This document shows positions 4,307-5,148 of a DNA stretch of 5,148 bases, one piece after another. The translations under genes and the position numbers were made by a program. Each line of letters opens with the position of its first letter. Position 1 is the stretch's first letter. The stretch spans positions 1 through 5,148 of the forward strand of contig JAUPKM010000378.1 of NCBI GenBank assembly GCA_030837445.1. Direction: 5' to 3'. The notes beneath the pieces are model-generated. The model searched no databases. It was not told the DNA's origin and saw nothing but the letters and a program-made list of their open reading frames with translations. The DNA comes from Actinomycetota bacterium. Its GTDB lineage: Bacteria > Actinomycetota > Actinomycetes > S36-B12 > UBA10799.

Positions 4307-5148
4307 CAGATACTCCGAAACTCTCGATCGGCATCGAACGGCCCGACGACACCGAGGTGGCGCGGTCGCGCAAACAGCTCAGCGGCCAGCGATCGGACCT
4401 GCTCGAGGGTGACCGCGTCAATTGCGGCCAGCGCCTCCTCCACCGACAGCAGCGTGCCGGTCAGCAGTTCCGCCTCCCCGAGTCGAACCATCCTCGAACT
4501 CGACTCCTCCAGGTTGAGCACCAGCCCGCCTCGGAGTTGGCCCTTGCCCCGCTCCAACTCGGCCGCAGTCATCCCGTCTCGGGCCAAGTCCCCGAGCACT
4601 GACGCGATGACATCGATGGCATCGTCCACCTTCGTGGGCATCGACCCGGTGTAGATCGCGAACGCCCCGGCATCGGCGTGGGCCGTTCGGAATGACTGCA
4701 CCGAGTACGCCAGGCCACGCTTCTCCCGCACCTCCTGGAACAGCCTGCTGGACATCCCACCACCAAGAACGGCGTTCAGCACGCCCAGCGCCCAGCGGCG
4801 CGGGTCGTTGCGCACCAAACCAGACCTCCCGAGCACGACGTTCGCCTGCTCGATCTCCCGTGGGCGCACCTGACAAGAGGCGATTTCGTCGCGGCGCTTG
4901 CGGGCCTTGTCCGTGGGCCGGGCGGCCCCTGGCTTCCCGGCCGGCACCTTCGCCAGCGCCTTGCGCACGGCCCGGGTGACGACCTTGTGGTCAACCCCAC
5001 CAGCGGCGACAACCGCGAGGTTGGCAGGCCGGTACCAGCGGCGGTAGTGCCGCCAGACATCCGCCCTGGGCATCCCCGAGATGCTCTCCTCGGTGCCGAT
5101 GATCGGCGCCTCCAACGCGGTACCGGCGAACACCTGGGCGGAGAAGAG
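4306..5148 (-). CDS. M16 family zinc peptidase (PepR/processing-peptidase-like), C-terminal part; start outside the window
   Basis: The gene runs in from beyond base 5148, and the 280 visible residues are the C-terminal part of an M16 peptidase. The N-terminal half with the zinc motif HxxEH is not in view, so catalytic competence cannot be judged. The visible part begins LFSAQVFAG; IIGTEESISGMP (16-27) and HYRRWYRPANLAVVAAGGV (34-52) are the usual end of the first M16 domain. A basic linker (about 72-90) leads to the second domain with LNAVLGGGMSSRLFQEVREK (124-143) and RGLAYSV (144-150), the conserved Arg/Tyr region that helps close the substrate chamber. YTGSMPTKVDDAI (166-178) and the LNLEESSSRMVRLGE helix (211-225) follow. 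Actinobacterial homologues lie near polynucleotide phosphorylase and dapB, as PepR does in mycobacteria. The stop overlaps the dapB start by one base. A GTG at 5133 is internal to the domain and not the true start. Confidence 0.93.
   Translation of the reverse strand, partial: LFSAQVFAGTALEAPIIGTEESISGMPRADVWRHYRRWYRPANLAVVAAGGVDHKVVTRAVRKALAKVPAGKPGAARPTDKARKRRDEIASCQVRPREIEQANVVLGRSGLVRNDPRRWALGVLNAVLGGGMSSRLFQEVREKRGLAYSVQSFRTAHADAGAFAIYTGSMPTKVDDAIDVIASVLGDLARDGMTAAELERGKGQLRGGLVLNLEESSSRMVRLGEAELLTGTLLSVEEALAAIDAVTLEQVRSLAAELFARPRHLGVVGPFDADREFRSI
4314..4317 (-). promoter_or_regulatory. Shine-Dalgarno site for dapB
   Basis: On the minus strand GGAG lies about 6-7 bases before the dapB ATG at 4306, inside the last codons of the M16 gene. 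It fixes the dapB start and supports coupled translation. Confidence 0.6.

Noticed and set aside
3674..4654. 326-codon open frame on the plus strand
   Set aside because: It lies antisense to dapB and the M16 gene, whose family motifs are unmistakable. The plus-strand translation is Arg/His/Ser-rich with no domain, as expected for a shadow frame in GC-rich DNA.

Overview
This is a GC-rich window (roughly 60-75% GC depending on the gene), almost certainly chromosomal DNA of an actinobacterium. The strongest pointer is the minus-strand run M16 zinc protease, then dapB, then a small two-helix TPR membrane protein. From memory this arrangement is known from Mycobacterium and Streptomyces. The proteins are rich in Ala, Arg and Gly, and GTG starts and 1-4 base gene overlaps are common. 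I cannot name the genus.

Layout. Bases 1-203 (+) hold the C-terminal end of a probable peptidoglycan amidase. Bases 242-1344 (+) hold an overlapping azlC-azlD pair, a two-subunit exporter of branched-chain amino acids. Bases 1345-1439 are a short gap between convergent genes, with a GC-rich hairpin just after azlD. Bases 1440-2636 (-) hold a polytopic GT87/DUF2029 mannosyltransferase-like enzyme; a perfect 20-base palindrome lies inside its last codons. Bases 2637-3104 are 468 bases with no gene I can defend. They hold several inverted repeats, including a perfect 12-bp pair that could fold into an 89-nt stem. Bases 3105-5148 (-) are a tightly overlapping operon in the order M16 peptidase (N-terminus outside the window), dapB, TPR membrane protein.

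How the genes work together. DapB makes tetrahydrodipicolinate for lysine and diaminopimelate, the cross-linking residue of actinobacterial peptidoglycan. The amidase would cut peptidoglycan. The GT87 enzyme probably adds sugars from polyprenyl-phosphate donors to an envelope glycan or glycolipid. The window therefore leans towards cell-envelope metabolism, but only the minus-strand operon and the azlCD pair are clear co-transcribed units.

I found no mobile element, CRISPR array, RNA gene of a known class or defence system, and no clear new biological system. The best candidates for a second look are the inverted-repeat-rich gap (especially 2934-3022), the palindrome at 1456-1475, the lower GC of the GT87 gene compared with its flanks, and the long Gly-rich tail on AzlC.
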